5,307 nt of DNA, from NCBI GenBank assembly GCA_013202185.1, contig JABMSA010000288.1, positions 1-5,307 on the forward strand, read 5' to 3'. Position 1 is the stretch's first letter; each line of letters starts with the position of its first letter. The translations under genes were made by a program, and so were the position numbers. Under the pieces are notes generated by a model that was given only the letters and a program-made list of their open reading frames with translations, ran no database searches and was not told the DNA's origin. This DNA is from Planctomycetota bacterium (GTDB taxonomy: Bacteria; Planctomycetota; PUPC01; JABMSA01). This document shows, one piece after another, positions 4,160 through 5,307 of the stretch.

Positions 4160-5307
4160 ATGGAAATAAAGAACTACGGTCGAGTCGGCGACGCCTTGCC
4201 GGTGCCGAATCTCACCGCCTTGCAGAGGGATTCGTACAAGCGCTTCCTTCAAGACGAGTTTCTGCCTGGCCGCCGGAAAGACGTCGGCCTCGAGTTGATA
4301 CTTCGAGAAACATTTCCCATCAAGAGCTACGATGGCGCAATGTCGTTGGAGTACCTCCGCTACGAGCTGGGCCGGCCGCGCTATACCGCCGAAGAATGCC
4401 GCCGGCTGCGCCTCACCTACGGCCGGCCGCTCAAGATCATCTGTCGGCTCGACAAGCCCACCGGCCCCGTGGAGGAAGACGTATACCTCGGCGAGCTGCC
4501 CATCATGCTCGGGGGGGGAGAGTTCATCATCAACGGCGCCGAGCGCGTTATCGTCACACAGCTTCACCGCTCGCCCGGCGTGGATTTCAGCCAGGAAATG
4601 CACGCCACCGGCAAGCGGCTGCACGCGTGCCGCATCATTCCCGAGCGCGGGAGCTGGTTTGAGATCACCGTCAGCAAGAAAGATGCGCTGCACGTGCGCA
4701 TAGATCAAAGCGGCAAATTCGCCGCCACCACGCTGCTGCGGGCCATGGCCGAAAAACATTCGTCCAACGCCGACCTGCTCCGCCTCTTTTACGAAACCGA
4801 AAACATGAAGGTCACCAAGGGGTCGGCCGACAAGATAGCCAACCGCATCGTCGTCAGCGATATCATAGACACCGAAACCGGCGAGGTGATCCTCGAGGCA
4901 GGCAGGCCCCTCACCGAGGGGGTCATCGAAGCTTTCATCAGTCACGGCATCAAGGAGATCGAGCTCCTCAGGGAAGGCGAAGACCTGCTGATCGTCAACA
5001 CGCTCGGCGAGGACCTCTCCGACAGCCACGAGAGCGCCCTGCTGCGCATCTATCGCAGGCTGCGGCCAGGCAACCCTCCGCAGGTCGACAAGGCCCGGGA
5101 GCTCTTCAACGAAAAGTTTTTCGACATCAAGCGCTACCGCCTGGGCCGCGTGGGCCGCTTCAGGCTCAATCGCAAATTCAACCAGCAGATCGACGAAAAC
5201 GAAATGGCGCTGCGCGAAGAAGACCTCGTCAACGCAGTCAAATACATACTGCTGCTCAGGCGAGGGCAAGGCCAGGTAGACGACATCGACCACCTGGGCA
5301 ACCGCCG
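4160..5307 (+). CDS. rpoB: DNA-directed RNA polymerase subunit beta, N-terminal part (partial at the right edge)
   Basis: This is the catalytic-cleft subunit of RNA polymerase. The frame stays open from ATG 4160 to the edge, giving 382 complete codons. The start MEIKNYGRVGDALPVPNLTALQRDSY follows GGAGAGG (4151-4157) closely. Landmarks in order are SLEYLRYELGRPRY (62-75), IMLGGGEFIINGAERVIVTQLHRSPGV (115-141), RIIPERGSWFEI, YRRLRPGNPP, RYRLGRVGRFRLNRKF, and DDIDHLGNRR at the very end. R129, V132 and Q134 align with E. coli R143, V146 and Q148 of the rifampicin pocket and are unchanged; the main rifampicin region lies beyond the window. DDIDHLGNRR falls about 70 residues earlier than in E. coli, so the large lobe insertion of proteobacterial beta is probably absent. 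Sequence style resembles Planctomycetota, from memory. An 8-G run encodes the GGG at 118-120. Confidence 0.98.
   Translation, partial: MEIKNYGRVGDALPVPNLTALQRDSYKRFLQDEFLPGRRKDVGLELILRETFPIKSYDGAMSLEYLRYELGRPRYTAEECRRLRLTYGRPLKIICRLDKPTGPVEEDVYLGELPIMLGGGEFIINGAERVIVTQLHRSPGVDFSQEMHATGKRLHACRIIPERGSWFEITVSKKDALHVRIDQSGKFAATTLLRAMAEKHSSNADLLRLFYETENMKVTKGSADKIANRIVVSDIIDTETGEVILEAGRPLTEGVIEAFISHGIKEIELLREGEDLLIVNTLGEDLSDSHESALLRIYRRLRPGNPPQVDKARELFNEKFFDIKRYRLGRVGRFRLNRKFNQQIDENEMALREEDLVNAVKYILLLRRGQGQVDDIDHLGNR

Noticed and set aside
4021..4662. A 213-codon + strand frame starting just after rplL and overlapping rpoB.
   Set aside because: It has no ribosome binding site, a composition extreme in Arg, Pro and Ala typical of a GC-rich shadow frame, and runs out of frame over the conserved RpoB N-terminus.
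3695..5293. A 532-codon open frame on the minus strand opposite rplL and rpoB.
   Set aside because: It is antisense to two unmistakable conserved genes, has no recognisable domain, and is explained by the codon bias of the + strand genes (few codons whose complement is a stop).
1..5307. A novel defence system, mobile element, CRISPR array or biosynthetic cluster.
   Set aside because: All coding capacity is taken by conserved ribosomal, translation, secretion and transcription genes in standard order; no repeats, integrase or transposase sequence, or unexplained gene is present.

Overview
The window is a single co-directional (+ strand) block of the classical bacterial translation/transcription supercluster. 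In order it holds the 3' end of tuf (EF-Tu), rpmG (L33), a tRNA-Trp(CCA) gene, secE, nusG, rplK (L11), rplA (L1), rplJ (L10), rplL (L7/L12) and the 5' third of rpoB (RNA polymerase beta). Every gene except tuf and rpoB is complete. No gene is broken, and there is no mobile element, CRISPR array or gene on the minus strand. All gaps are short (14 to 147 nt), so there is no long gene-free stretch.

Organism: a bacterium with fairly GC-rich DNA. The RpoB N-terminus (YLRYELGRPRY, then RLRLTYGRPL, RLRPGNPPQ, RLGRVGRFRLNRKF), the NusG segment DTPGVGDFLG, and a long SecE with about three membrane segments best match my recollection of Planctomycetota proteins. This is inference from memory without a search; a related phylum of the PVC group or a neighbour is possible. 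ATA is used for about half of the isoleucines in rplK and rplA, which is unusual for highly expressed genes in GC-rich DNA.

Layout: 1-583 holds tuf and rpmG. 603-679 is tRNA-Trp, 19 nt after rpmG. 680-768 is a structured spacer. 769-1700 holds secE and nusG, 14 nt apart. 1729-2891 holds rplK and rplA. 2946-4012 holds rplJ and rplL. 4013-4159 is a structured spacer, and 4160 to the end is rpoB. The genes supply the elongating ribosome (EF-Tu, L33, L11, L1 and the L10-L12 stalk that recruits EF-Tu and EF-G), a tRNA, the translocon subunit SecE, and the transcription machinery (NusG, RpoB). I see no convincing promoter or intrinsic terminator, so the block is probably read through as one or a few long transcripts.

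The least expected content is in the spacers. Base-pairable hairpins lie after tRNA-Trp, between rplK and rplA, between rplA and rplJ (where the rplJ ribosome binding site could be paired), between rplJ and rplL, and as two consecutive stems between rplL and rpoB. L11 also departs from the family consensus in the N-terminal loop that contacts 23S rRNA. I found no previously undescribed system; the window is a core housekeeping operon with some details worth checking.
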